Assembly: GCA_001972305.1 (NCBI GenBank)
Contig: BDDD01000175.1
Coordinates: forward strand, 62,001 to 126,000
DNA: 64,000 bases
Origin: Cephalotus follicularis
Taxonomy: Eukaryota > Streptophyta > Magnoliopsida > Oxalidales > Cephalotaceae
Reading direction: 5' to 3'
Position 1 is the first letter of the stretch. Each line of letters begins with the position of its first letter. The translations under genes and the position numbers were made by a program. The notes below the pieces were generated by a model. It worked only from the letters and a program-made list of their open reading frames with translations, had not been told where the DNA came from and ran no database searches. Below are positions 11,691 through 22,561 of this stretch, one piece after another.

Positions 11691-13185
11691 GAAAGGAGAA
11701 AGGTAAGAGCCTAGAGGAAGTTCCGGTTGTGAATGAATTTTTGGATGTGTTCCCTGCATATTTGGTGTCTTTACAATCAAAGAGGAGCATGGAGTTTGTG
11801 ATTGACCTAGTACCAGGTACGACTCCTATCTCTAAGGCACCTTACCAAATGGCTCCTGCAGAGTTGCGAGAGTTGAAGTTACAGTTGCAAGACCTAATTG
11901 ATAAGGGTTTTGTATGGCCCAGTGTTTCTCCGTGGGGCACGCCTGTGTTATTTCTGGAAAAAAAAGATGGGTCGATGAGGCTTTGTATCTACTACAGGAT
12001 GTTGAATAAGGCCACAATTAAAAACAAGTATCCTCTTCCAAACATTGAGGATTTGTTTGACCAATTACAGGGGTCAAGGGTGTTTTCCAAACACGATTTT
12101 AAGTCGGGTTATCACCAGCTGAGAGTAAAGGAAGGAGATGTAGTGAAAACTGCCTTCCGGACTAGGTATGGTCACTATGAGTTCTTGGTAATGCTGTTTG
12201 GTGTCACCAATGCACCGACAGCGTTTATGTCGCTGATGAACGATGTGTTCCGACCATACCTGGATCAATTTGTGGTAGTGTTCATCGATGACATATTGGT
12301 GTACTGAAGGAGCGAGGAGGAGCATGCCTATGATCTGAGATTGGTTTTGTAGATTCTTAGAGAGCATCAGTTGTATGACAAGTTTGGCAAGTGTGAGTTC
12401 TGGATCGATCATGTGATTTTTCTTGGTCACATTGTATCTAGAGAGGGTTTGGTAGTGGACCCATCGAAGACTGAGGTGGTGCGAGATTGGCCGCAACCAA
12501 GGAATATGACTGAGGTGCGTAGTTTTCTTGGTTTGGCGGGATATTATCGGAGGTTCATTCAGAACTTCTTGAGGATAGCCGCTCCATTGACGAAGCTTAC
12601 TCAGAAGAAGACCTTATTTATCTGGGATGATGAATATGAAGCCAGTTTTTGTGATCTGAAGGATCGGTTGGTTTCCGCTCCTGTTTTGTCGTTACCCGAG
12701 GGTAATGAGGGCTTCGCAGTCTATAGTGATGCTTCGGGTAAGGGGTTGGGTTACGTGTTCATGCAACGAGGCAGAGTGATCGCTTATGCTTCACTGAAGC
12801 TAAAGCTGTATGAGGAGAACTACCCGATGAATGATCTTGAATTGGCCGCGATTATCTTTGCTCTTCATAAGTGGAGACATTATTTATATGCGGCACAGTT
12901 TGAGATTTTCACTGACCACAAGAGTTTGAGGTATCTTTTCTGTCACGATACACTGAACATGAGGCAACGAAGATGGGTTGAGTTCTTTAATGACTATGAC
13001 TGCAGTATTCAGTACCATCCTGGGAAAGCGAATGTGGTCATGGATGTTTTAAGCCGTAAGGCTATGATTTCTAACACGATGATATCTCAGTGGAAGATGT
13101 TCGGGGACTTCCAAAAGTGGTCTCCATTTAATCAGTCACTGGGGGGTTTTGTGGCTAGCATGCAAGCACGCTACTGGACCATATA
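11691..13185 (+). pseudogene. Gypsy reverse transcriptase and RNase H pseudogene
   Basis: RT is long and well preserved: [19 protein letters not shown]-like region, [22 protein letters not shown], the FIDD active site (12281-12292), and YYRRFI in the connection. A stop directly after the active-site block (12305) separates it from 12371-13186, which contains RNase H ([35 protein letters not shown]). The frame ends at 13186. The region downstream of RNase H is shifted. Confidence 0.93.
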
Positions 13186-14591
13186 AAGGATGCACAGTTG
13201 CGTGATCCTAAACTACTTGAGATTCATGAGAATCTGGGTCCGGAGTCAGATTATCAGATGCATTCTGACGGCATACTGATATTTCAGGGCCGAGTATGTG
13301 TTCCGGATGAGGCTTGGATAAGAAGTGAGTTCTTATATGCGGCACATAAATCACGGTATACCATACATCCTGGTAGCACCAAGATGTATCAAGACCTGAA
13401 AAGGAACTACTGGTGGTCTAGTATGAAGAGGGAGATCGCTGACTATGTCGTGAAGTGTTACACTTGTCAGACTGTCAAGGCTGAGCACCAGAGGCCAGCG
13501 GGTTTGTTACAGCCCTTACTGAATCCAGAGTGGAAATGGGAGCATGTGACGATGGATTTTGTTTCGGGTTTTCCTGTGACTCGAAACCATCATAATACAG
13601 TGTGGGTCATTGTGGATCGGCTCACGAAGTCGGCACATGTTTTGCCTACCCACGTCACAGATTCAGCGAGCAAGTTGGCTCGGTTATACATCAAGGAGAT
13701 CGTGAGGCTGCACAGTGTTCCTGTGAGTATAGTTTGTGACAGAGATTCGATCTTCAATTCCAACTTTTGGAAGAGGTTTCAGACAGCTTTTGGGACGAAG
13801 CTAACCTTTGCACTACCTTTCACCCACAGACAGATGGTCAGTCAGAGCATACCATCCAAACTTTTGAGGATATGCTCCGAGCTTGTATTATCAACTTTGA
13901 TGATACTTGGGAGGACCACATTCCTCTGATAGAGTTTTCTTATAATAGCAACTATCATTCCAGTATTGGTATGGCACCATACGAGGCTCTATATGGAAGA
14001 AAGTGTAGATCACCCATTTGTTGGGATGAGGTTGGTGAGCGACCGTTGCTTGGATCGGATTTGGTGCAAGAGACTTCTGAGAAAGTCAGGTTTATCAAGG
14101 AGAGATTGCTTGCAGCTCGTAGCCGGCAGAGGAGTTGTGTTGACAGCATCAAGAGGAGGCCTCTTACCTTCAACGTTGGTGATCATGTGTTTTTAAAGGT
14201 TTCACCATGGAAGGGCGTACAAGGATTTGTGAAGAAGGGTAAGCTGGCTCTACGCTACATTGGTCCTTTCGAGATCTTAGAGAGAGTTGGGGAGGTGGCT
14301 TATCAGCTTGCTTTACCTCCTGCACTGTCAAATGTGCAAGATGTCTTCCATGTGTCTATGTTGAGGAGATATAGCTGGGACCCGTCACATGTCTTGGATT
14401 ATGATTCAGTTCCTATGCGAGATGACCTTTCTTGCGAGGAGTTACCGATACAGATTCTGGATTGGAAGTCACAGGTATTGAGGAACCGAACCATTCCTAT
14501 GGTAAAGGTTCAGTGGCAGTTTCATCGACCCGATGAGGCGACCTGGGAACGCGAAGAAGACATTAGAGAGCGTTACCCTCATTTATTTTAG
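13186..14591 (+). pseudogene. Gypsy integrase with chromodomain-like tail, pseudogene
   Basis: Inserts the cDNA copy into the genome. Zinc-binding region [17 protein letters not shown] and CYTCQTVKAEHQ near 13365-13490; catalytic core from MDFVSGFP near 13550, with the second acidic region CDRDSIFNS; one frameshift near 13800, after which FHPQTDGQSEHTI and the rest continue to 14591. GPY/F-like KKGKLALRYIGPFEIL is near 14235. The C-terminus ([35 protein letters not shown]) is of the chromodomain type that directs chromoviruses to certain chromatin. Confidence 0.93.
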
Positions 14592-14621
14592 TACTGTTTT
14601 AATTTCGAGGACGAAATTCCT

Positions 14622-14636
14622 CGAAGGAGGGGTGGA
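14622..14636 (+). promoter_or_regulatory. Polypurine tract
   Basis: CGAAGGAGGGGTGGA directly precedes the second LTR (TGTCACGCCC). Confidence 0.85.
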
Positions 14637-15010
14637 TGTCACGCCCGGGATTTTCATTAAATGTAATATTGTATTTCCCGACGTAATCTATGCATTAAAT
14701 TAATGAAAATCATGATTTTTGCCACTTTGTGATGTTAAGATTGGAGCAAAAAGTTAAAGAAATGTTGTGGGAACAGGGCGGGCAGCCGACTATCTGAGAG
14801 AGAGAGCCGACTGGACCCCTTTAAGTGGAGCCAGCCGACTGCTGGGAGAAACAGCCGGCTGGAAGTTTCGGCAGAGACAGTCGACTGCCGTGGAAAACAG
14901 TCAACTGTCATGCGTCATATAGCATAAGTGCGTGCAAGACCTGCCACTGCAGAGAGAGAGGGGATTGATGGGTTGTGTCGGCAGGGAGAAAGAGAAACAC
15001 ATTTTCTCCA

Positions 15011-15018
15011 TATAAATA
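15011..15018 (+). promoter_or_regulatory. TATA box of the gypsy LTR
   Basis: TATAAATA lies about 375 bp into the LTR, between two motif blocks. The other LTR has CATAAAAA at the equivalent place. Confidence 0.65.
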
Positions 15019-15437
15019 CATGTTCTTCCCCTCCATTCTTCCCCATTTCAAAGAGAAAGAACAGAGAATCAAAGAGTGGAGAGAAATCGGGAGAAAGTGA
15101 GTGTGTGGTTAAGCCTAAGTGCTCCATTTTTGAGTTGTGGATTTGGAGACACGAACCAGTGGAAAGAACTAAGCTTGGTGGAGTTGCTGGACGGATTTGG
15201 AAGCTTGGAAACTTCGGATTTGGAACTTAAAGAGGTGGATTGCAATTCCTATCTTGGAATTCAAAGGTAGGGGGAAGTTATAATGGTGGTTTAAGTTCAA
15301 TCATAATAATGTCCATAGATGAAATGCATGCAATGTACTGTGATATGAGCATGAATGTGTTTTGTGGTTGTTGAATGCTCTGTTTCGAAGGGATTTGGAT
15401 TGAGAATTGCATGTACTATCTCTTGTATTTGTGAACT

Positions 15438-15904
15438 GCCCATAGGGCCAGTCGACTCTCTAAGGAGGACAACCGACTGTCCGAGGCTAGCAGTCAACTA
15501 ATTCGGTGAGAGTAGCCGACTGCGCAAAGGAGCCAGTTGACTGTTCATGCGTTTTAAAGGAGGTTACCTCTTGCGGTTTGGGATAGCTGACTGCCAAACA
15601 GAAGGCCGCCGACTGTGGGTGGTACAACCGACTGTTTGGGATGATAGCCGACTGTCCACATGTCACTTTACCTGGGTTTGTTGAGGTGTCATGTTGGGGT
15701 AAGTGACTGTGACAGGACGTGTACTGTTCATGGACCAGCCGACTGTCCAAAGGAGGATAGCCAACTGGTTGAGTGAGGGACCAGTCGACTGCCAAAGAGG
15801 GCAGCCGACTGTCGACTGTTGACCGTGGGCAGCCGACTGCCGAGTGAGGACAACCGACTTTTGAAGGAAAACAGCCGGCTATCAGGGGGAGACAGCCGAC
15901 TGTT
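15438..15904. repeat. CAGTCGACTG/CAGCCGACTG motif array, second LTR
   Basis: Counterpart of 8341-8816. CAGTCGACTG is exact at 15782-15791, followed by GCAGCCGACTGTCGACTG. Differences from the first LTR are mostly C/T or G/A exchanges inside the motif (for example CAGTCGACTGATT against CAGTCAACTAATT). Confidence 0.88.
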
Positions 15905-16470
15905 TGGGACCATTTTGCATTCTGAGCATATGTGTGCATTGTGTACTGTGATAAATTGAATTGTGAATTGATTATTATTGATTGTGAAATGTTTTATCAT
16001 TTTTTGAAGTGCATACATGATTATTTATAAATCATTACCTTATACGAAAATGTATGTTTTAAGCAAAATATATATTTTCGGAAGATTGTGAAAATGGCTT
16101 CCAAAATATCGTGAACTGTTCAAAGAGTTGTACATCGTGATAATGTGATTGATTTCAAGTATTTTAAACTTTTAAACTACTTGGAAAACCGATTGTGAAC
16201 CGAATTGATTGTTGATTGTGATTGTTGACGTACTAGTTGCGTGGCAGAGGTGCCAGCGATGGCTAGTGGTAAGGTTGACCCAGGGGCCAGGAGATGGCTG
16301 GGTAACTCACTATACCGTGACCTGCTCATGCTTCCAGGAGTTGGGGGCCGATGTCAGGATGTATGACGTTAGGGCCAGGAGTTGGCGACGCTCTTTGTAC
16401 CCATTGTGAATTGATTGGTCATTTGGACATGATTGTGAACCGTGAGATTGTAGCCTGTTGGCATATGTAT

Positions 16471-16720
16471 GGACTACCAACTTTATTTGCTGAAAAAATT
16501 AAAAGTAAATATAGAGAGAAAAACAAAGGAATAGTATCATATGAAACATTAACCTACGGTGATATTGTAAGCACAATTACAAAAACTGGATTAGAAATTT
16601 GTAATGATATTAAGATGAGTAGACAAATTAAAAGAGATTAAAAAATTTATAAAAACGAATTAGGTGACTTTTGCACACAATTTGGTTACGAACCATTTAA
16701 ACCTCCACCTTCAAAGGCAA
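16471..16720 (+). pseudogene. Endogenous caulimovirid coat-protein fragment (probable)
   Basis: A short plus-strand frame (about 80 codons, one stop near 16639) has the look of the C-terminal coat-protein region of Caulimoviridae (petuvirus/florendovirus side): a 'GLPTLFAEKIKSKY'-like opening, 'LTYGDIVSTI', 'ICNDIKMSRQIK' and 'ELGDFCTQFG'. In the family this segment precedes a CCHC zinc knuckle, which is not present here. The fragment starts exactly where the gypsy 3' LTR is cut and ends where minus-strand PMD-like coding begins. No other viral gene is visible. It is a broken, non-functional remnant. A similarity search is needed for a firm family call. Confidence 0.6.
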
Positions 16721-18870
16721 TGGTGCAATTCAAACTATTGGCGGTGGAGATTATGAGTGACAACTGCTCCGAAAGCTTCAAGCCTGCCGCACTAATATGT
16801 GGCCCCAAGGGAACCGTAGGCACGATGAAGCCATAGTTATCCTCCACCCTTTTAAGAAGGGGAAGCCACCACTCTTCAACTCTGACACCGCGAGTTGACT
16901 GCGTGTCTGGGGTAGCACTCTCACTCTGAAGGATACTGGTCGTACACATTGGAACATCTTCAACAGGGTCTGAAAGGGACTCAGTCATTGGCGCCGCTAC
17001 AGAGAGGTCAGCAGAAATCAAAGTCACAACGATGCTTGTTCCTTTTATCTCTTCTACCCCCAACAATTCTCTGAGGCTCAATGAGAATTTCCTTTTCCTC
17101 TGTGAAATCAACGAGGTAAATGAAAATGAGATAAGAGAAGAATAAACACAAACAGAATAAATCTTTAATACGGAAGCAAAGTTTCAAAAAATTGAGTTAC
17201 CCGTGCCCTTTAGAAGTGTTAATCTGATACTTGAATGGTAATTATTCATGTGTACCTTGACAAGAAGTCCAACAACTTCCGAAGATGCAGAGAATTTGGA
17301 AAAGAAATACACAACCACAAAGCCCAACCGTCTAACCCAAGCTCGTGCCCTATCTCTGTCTACCAATATGAAGGGTCTTGATTCACCTTCCAACGTGCTT
17401 CTCGAGGTACCTCCAAAGATGGTACAAGGATAACTCGCGCTTAACGGTCGGATACATAAAGACTCTATGGTGTCAGAATCTAAAGGAAAAATAGAAACTT
17501 CTACAGCTGCGAAAAGCAAGGAAACTATATATAAATATGTTTTCACAAGGAAAAAGTTACACATAAAACATATTTATAGAATGGAACCTTGGACAGAAGA
17601 AGGACATGGAGCATTAGCACCTTCACCAAACACATTGAGGGAACCTTCGTCCAACATCGCAAGTGCTTTCATGTGCGTCTTGACGAGAGGTACCGCTTGC
17701 TCTTAGTCCTCTTCCTTTTCCTCAGTTACCAACACCCCAGGGTTCTAATACAACAAAAGGAAAGAAAGAAGTTTCTTGATAATATTTTGAAGGAAAGAAT
17801 AGAAATAAATAAAAGAAAATCCATTTCAACAACCTTTGAAGACCCCCTGGTGATTGGGGTAGGTCTTTTGGCTAGATGTTTCTTAGCCTTCCCTCTCTCA
17901 AGGTCATCAGCCTTGCACTTCCTGGGTGCAGAAGGCTCACGAATTACAATACCCCATTGACCAATGAGGCTATAAACCCTTCTCTTTAAAGGAGGAGAGG
18001 ATGCCATAGTTACTTTTTCTCCTACAGTTGTCTCTACTTCAGTAGTTACAACAATAGATGATTTTGGGGGCAACCGTAAGGTTAAGTCACCAAGTAGAAA
18101 TGTCATGGTGGGACGAAGAACAGCCGCTATAGCTATAAATTTTTTGAAAGAACGGAGTATTGACCTCAAGAAGGAAAACCATAAGGGAGTCACCTTCCCT
18201 GCCCTTCATCACCTAGGAAAGTTGAATCACTAAGTCTCCTGGAATGCTAGCATGTATGTGGTTTCATGAAACCCAACAGCATAATCAGAACCAAGGCGAT
18301 ATTGATGATTTCCTTGGTCAAACCCAAATTGGTGGGCTACAAGAGAAGGGGCATACACCATCGGACACAACCCATTTGCCATTGACTGACTGGTATCTTC
18401 CTCAACCCTAACTAACACATGCCCAGGGAAGATATCAAAGCTAGCTATCAATCATGATGAGGGAAATTTATCGTTGCAAGAGTTATCACTCGACCAATCT
18501 CAAGGTAACTCATTACTTAACTGAATTCGCCGGTATTTTAGACGTAAGGGCGGAAACATAATTTTTCCTCTCTATCCAACATGTCCTTCACGCTCTTGAA
18601 CTTCTTGATACATGACCACCTAAAGGGGCATAAACTAAGCTCTCCCTTGGATGATTTAACCCCAGTGTTAGCCAAACCTCGGAACCACTCCACATAAAAA
18701 TCTGTAGGAAAGCGGTGTCCACAAATGACAAACGGACATATCTACCCTTAGAGCATAACATCGCCTCGTGATACTTATCTAAACACCCATACAAAGTGCC
18801 TAAAAAGGTGGGGACTAAGCTGAAACTATACCTAGTGGCTAATTTCAAGGCTAATAAAAACAACTGATGG
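16721..18870 (-). pseudogene. Plant mobile domain (PMD, 'aminotransferase-like') gene relic
   Basis: Minus-strand coding pieces in several frames. From the 5' side: LVPTFLGTLYGCLDKYHEAM and SFVDTAFLQIFMW (18863-18588); VYAPSLVAHQFGFDQG (around 18350), the typical PMD 'A-x-QFGFDQ' motif; a basic linker with RKCKADDLERGKAKK (around 17920); and a C-terminal region VEEWWLPLLKRVEDNYGF (around 16850). PMD proteins occur both in transposons and as host silencing factors (MAIN/MAIL type); this copy is too broken to say which. It is cut at 18871 by an LTR fragment, and its probable coiled-coil tail lies at 7327-7525 across the gypsy insertion. 17112-17725 between the pieces shows only short frames, perhaps introns. 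Confidence 0.6.
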
Positions 18871-19442
18871 TGAAAGAATATACAAGAGGGGTGGGGGGTG
18901 GGTCAATTGTATATTCTATGGATATATGAAATTTTTAGACTTTTTCAAATTTTAAACCACACAATCAACTAACATGATTAATATGTTAACAAAATCAAAT
19001 AATCAACTTAAGAAACCACAAAGAATCAAACATACAATTAAAATAAAGAGATAGTGTGAGAGAATTGCAAACTTGGTTTTATAGTTATTTGGCTTAACTC
19101 TTACCAACATCCACTTTTCGCAAGGACCTCTTTGAGTTTCCACTAGTATTCTTCCCTGAATAAAACTTCAATATAATTTTTGTGTACAAATCATAATACC
19201 TTTATACCTTAGTGATTAACCTCAATCACTATACCTCACCACTAGAGATTTCTAAGAGCTTACTACTCTTGATCACAATTACAGAGAATTTAAGTAACTT
19301 TTACAATGAAAAGATCTCTCACTATATCATATATAGAAAACTTAAGTTCACTTTTTTCACTCAATTACAAAATATGAAGGTGTAAGCTTTAGAGTGACCA
19401 AAAACTCTTTGAGAAAGAACTTTGAAGAATATGATTGCTTAG
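18871..19442 (-). repeat. Sirevirus-type LTR fragment
   Basis: Begins TGAAAGAATATACAAGAGGG and continues GGTGGG.CAATTG, matching the LTR terminus at 44625 (TGCAATATACAAGAGGGGGG, then GTGAATTG). It also shares the 'cttaactcttaccaacatccacttttcgcaagg' theme with 44735-44775 and 62600-62640. It stops at 19442, where the hAT-like terminus starts. No TCGA array is retained in this piece. Confidence 0.6.
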
Positions 19443-19915
19443 TAAGGGTGTTTATTCGGGTATTATCCGAACCGCAATTATTTGTGATTTTTCGGGTGAA
19501 AATTTATCAAACCGATATTAAACCACACTTAAAGTTCGGGTTTCGGTTTTCAGGTATTTTGGGTAAAACCGTAATTTAACTATTTTAATTAAAGTTAAGA
19601 ATTTTCAATGAAAAAATACAAAATCTTTAAAACTAAAAACCTAATACTTAATACTCCATTTAATTACATCAAATACTACTCAAATAGTCTAATTATTTAA
19701 CGAAGCATAACCAGTTACATAACAATACCCAGTACAAATTATACCAACTACATAGTCCAACAAATTGAAAATTGGGCACTCCAAACTTCAAAGAACATAG
19801 CAGACTAGCAGTACAAATTGCACCTATGTAGTCTAACAAGTAAAAAATTGAAAATTACATTAGTAGCAAGCCACCAACATAGCAGCACCAATTACACCAA
19901 ATAGCAAAATACATT
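19443..19915. mobile_element. hAT-like DNA transposon terminal region
   Basis: Starts TAAGGGTGTTTATTCGGGT, close to the TAGGGGTG.. TIR style of plant hAT elements, and continues with the 'cgggt..ccgaaccg' and 'aaaccgtaattt' words usual at their ends. The rest is AT-rich and gene-free. The solo LTR insertion at 19916 separates it from the aspartic-protease fragment and hAT transposase relic beyond 30229. The assignment to one element is inference. Confidence 0.45.
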
Positions 19916-20701
19916 TGTAATGCCACGACTATATATATATATATATATAGAAAGAAAAAGAGCAGTGGGTGCATAACACGTCGGGCGCCTTGTGCGCCAA
20001 AGGCGAAAACACAAGATAGAGCAAGGGAGAGAGAACAAGAGGCGCGCCGGAGAAGACGAAGGCACCGGAGACGAGAAGAGCGAGATGGCGAGCTCCATTG
20101 CACGTGATGCTAAGAGAGAAAAAGATCTCTGTTGGCACAAGGAGCCGTACTCATGACAGTGAGTGAAGCTTAGAGGAGGTAGTAGTTCGGTGATTCTACT
20201 GCAAGTCCTCCCAACTCACAAGCTCAATTGTTAACAGGTAGGGTTTACATAAGCGACGATGGTATGTGCCCAAATGACTATTGACTTGATCTCATTCGTA
20301 TCCACCGGTATGGGATGGTAGTATACGAATGATAGATCACTAGAGTACGGTTATACTATTTTGCTTGCATTCATGCATTTTGAACGGATGGTATGGATTG
20401 ATATGCTGTTCATTGATGATTGTGTGCTAAATGGATTGTTATGGTTATGCATGATTACTGATTACATGACTTAATGAACTATATACGGGTATAATGGACT
20501 GAATGGGGAATTGAGAGAAGTTGTACTTCTGCCTTCTCTCAATTTAAGGGTCATGGAAATGGATTTATGGTTTTAAAACTATTTTGAGTTTTAACTGATG
20601 TTTGAAGCTTATAGTTTCCTTTGATCGAAATTAAATGGATTTGAAATGGTTTAAATATGGTTTTCCAATTTGTTCGATGAACCCCCCCTTATTATGGTCA
20701 A

Positions 20702-20877
20702 ACCGTTGATGCCTTGGCTAAAGGTGTCGACGCTTTGTGTTGATTAGTCGACGGTTATTTGTAATTGATCGGCACCTCATGTGTTACACATGGCAGACAT
20801 TTAGTGTATACGTTGACGATTAAGGCATAACGCCTTAACCTTCAACACCTAGGATATAACGTTGACCCTTATCGCCC
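20702..20877. repeat. TCGA-centred motif array, GTCGACGCTT type
   Basis: Decayed copies: CGTTGATGCC, TGTCGACGCTT (20726), AGTCGACGG (20747), CGTTGACGAT, CGTTGACCC. The better-preserved homologue is at 42881-43075. Confidence 0.75.
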
Positions 20878-21443
20878 TGATTTAGCCAAACACACTGTTT
20901 TATATGGTTTCAATCCAAAATGATTTTATTTTCAAACGGACTCCATAGGAAGCCTCCCTAAGGCCTTGTAGCCTACGGAAATCCTCTTATAACACTTTTA
21001 AACCATGGATCAATCTTCAAAATGAATCTTTAAAAAAAATTTCATAAAAATGGGATTTTATACAAATGGTTTTCAAAAATGGTTAGGATAGTTTCATTGG
21101 GACATCTGGATGCGGATATCCTAGTTGGACTTCCTCTCCATTGTTTTTCAACTCCAATAGGGACCAACAAATGGAAATTGATATAAGGAAATGGAAAATG
21201 GTTTATGGAATTGGTTATGGTTATGGAAATGGTTTTCAAATGGTTTTGATGGATGTGGACCCTATGTGATCCTTTATAAAAAGGTCCCTATTATTTAAAT
21301 GGGTATATGGTTATGGGTTATGACTATGGTATGGATTGATTGATTGTATTGTATTGTACGAGGCTAAATGAGATAACCCATTCACCCTCATCTCTGTCAT
21401 GAAGGTCATGAATGTTAGACCACATCATATGGTATGGATATGC

Positions 21444-21739
21444 ATAGTGCTTACCGCACATCGTGGGAGGATCGATATGCATAGTGTTTACCCCACATTG
21501 TGGAAGGACCGATATGGATAGTGCTTACCCCACATCGTGGGAGGATCCATATGGATAGTGCTTACCTCACATCGTGGGAGGACCGATATGGATAGCGCTT
21601 ACCGCACATCGTGGGAGGATCGATATGGATAGTGCTTACCCCACATCATGGGAGGAACAATATGGATAGTGTTTACCCCACATCGTGGGAGGACCAATAT
21701 GGATAGTGCTTACCCACATTGTGGGAGGACCAATATGGA
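21444..21739 (+). repeat. 37-bp tandem repeat, eight copies
   Basis: Unit starts fall at 21444, 21481, 21518, 21555, 21592, 21629, 21666 and 21703, all 37 bp apart. Each unit carries ATAGTGCTTACC and CCCACATCGTGGG, the latter a 5-bp inverted repeat around ATC. No spacers differ between copies, so it is a minisatellite inside the LTR and not a CRISPR-like array. Confidence 0.95.
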
Positions 21740-22179
21740 CGGTGTGGTTAGTGTTATCTCAACCCTACTCATCTACGACTCAGAGAGTGTGTAGATAGTG
21801 GGATGGACCCTATGGATTGTTTGACGCATGGATGGCATATGGATTTTTATGGAGTGTCTGCAGGTCAATGGCCTTTGATGCGATATTAGGACTAGCTAAG
21901 TATACCCTCGCTTAGGGATGGTTGGTATATTGAAGCTGTCTGTAATTGTCATTCATATACATGACATTACATGGCATATGGATATATTGTTCACTACATG
22001 GCATATGATTTGATAGTTAAATTGGTTACATGCATAGCATACTACTACCTTGTTGCATACATGGCATATCGTTATATGGTTTCATACATGGCATGTAGTA
22101 CCCTACATGACTATATACCATTGACCTATTTCATTGTAATGGAATGGGTCAGACCCAAGTGATGGATTGTAGTGAGATG

Positions 22180-22405
22180 GTATGGTTATGTATGGTTCGG
22201 TTATGGATCGAAGGCCTATGGTTCGTACGGTTATGGATCGTACGACTATGGATTGTATGGTTGTGGATCGAAGGGTGATGGATCGAACGGTTATTGATCG
22301 TACGGTCATGGAACGGATACGGAACGGTTATGGAAGGATTATGGAACAGATACGATATGGTTACTGATCGTATCGTTATGGATCGTAATGGTCTGGATTG
22401 TGATG
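22180..22405 (+). repeat. Degenerate ~13-bp minisatellite
   Basis: Repeats of GGTTATGGATCGTAC and variants. Overlapping open frames on both strands (Ile-Arg-Ser/Thr-Val repeats on the minus strand) are a by-product of the period and are not treated as genes. Confidence 0.85.
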
Positions 22406-22561
22406 GTATATTAATATTGATAGTGGCTATAGCTAGAGAGACCAACTTTAGAGAACATCCATCTTCTCTTCTCTGTTCTACTTATGAATGCTACTCTAGT
22501 CTGCCAGTAGAATGAGGACCTCTGCCTAGGACGCCAAGAGCGCCTAGTCTGCTACCTTGGC

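Larger units (their letters stand above)
7526..16470 (+). mobile_element. Ty3/gypsy retrotransposon, degenerate, 3' LTR truncated
   Basis: An LTR at 7526-9850, a tRNA primer site, gag, protease, RT, RNase H, integrase and a chromodomain-like tail, then a PPT and a second LTR from 14637. The two LTRs are closely similar along about 1.83 kb, until 'gcctgttggcatat', after which the second LTR stops and unrelated DNA follows. About 0.4 kb of its 3' end is therefore lost, and with it the right target-site duplication. Coding genes carry several stops and frameshifts, so the element is dead. Confidence 0.9.
14637..16470 (+). repeat. 3' LTR of the gypsy element, truncated at its 3' end
   Basis: Matches 7526 to about 9380 almost throughout. 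It has a good TATA box and the same two motif blocks (14783-14910 upstream and 15438-15904 downstream of TATA). Similarity stops at 'gttggcatatgta', where a caulimovirid-like coding fragment begins. Confidence 0.9.

Noticed and set aside
21444..21739. CRISPR-like regular repeat
   Set aside because: Units are contiguous with no variable spacers and lie in a plant LTR; it is a tandem minisatellite.
22103..22445. Overlapping ORFs on both strands with Ile-Arg-Ser-type repeats
   Set aside because: They follow from the 13-bp minisatellite without stops; no protein family and no codon bias.
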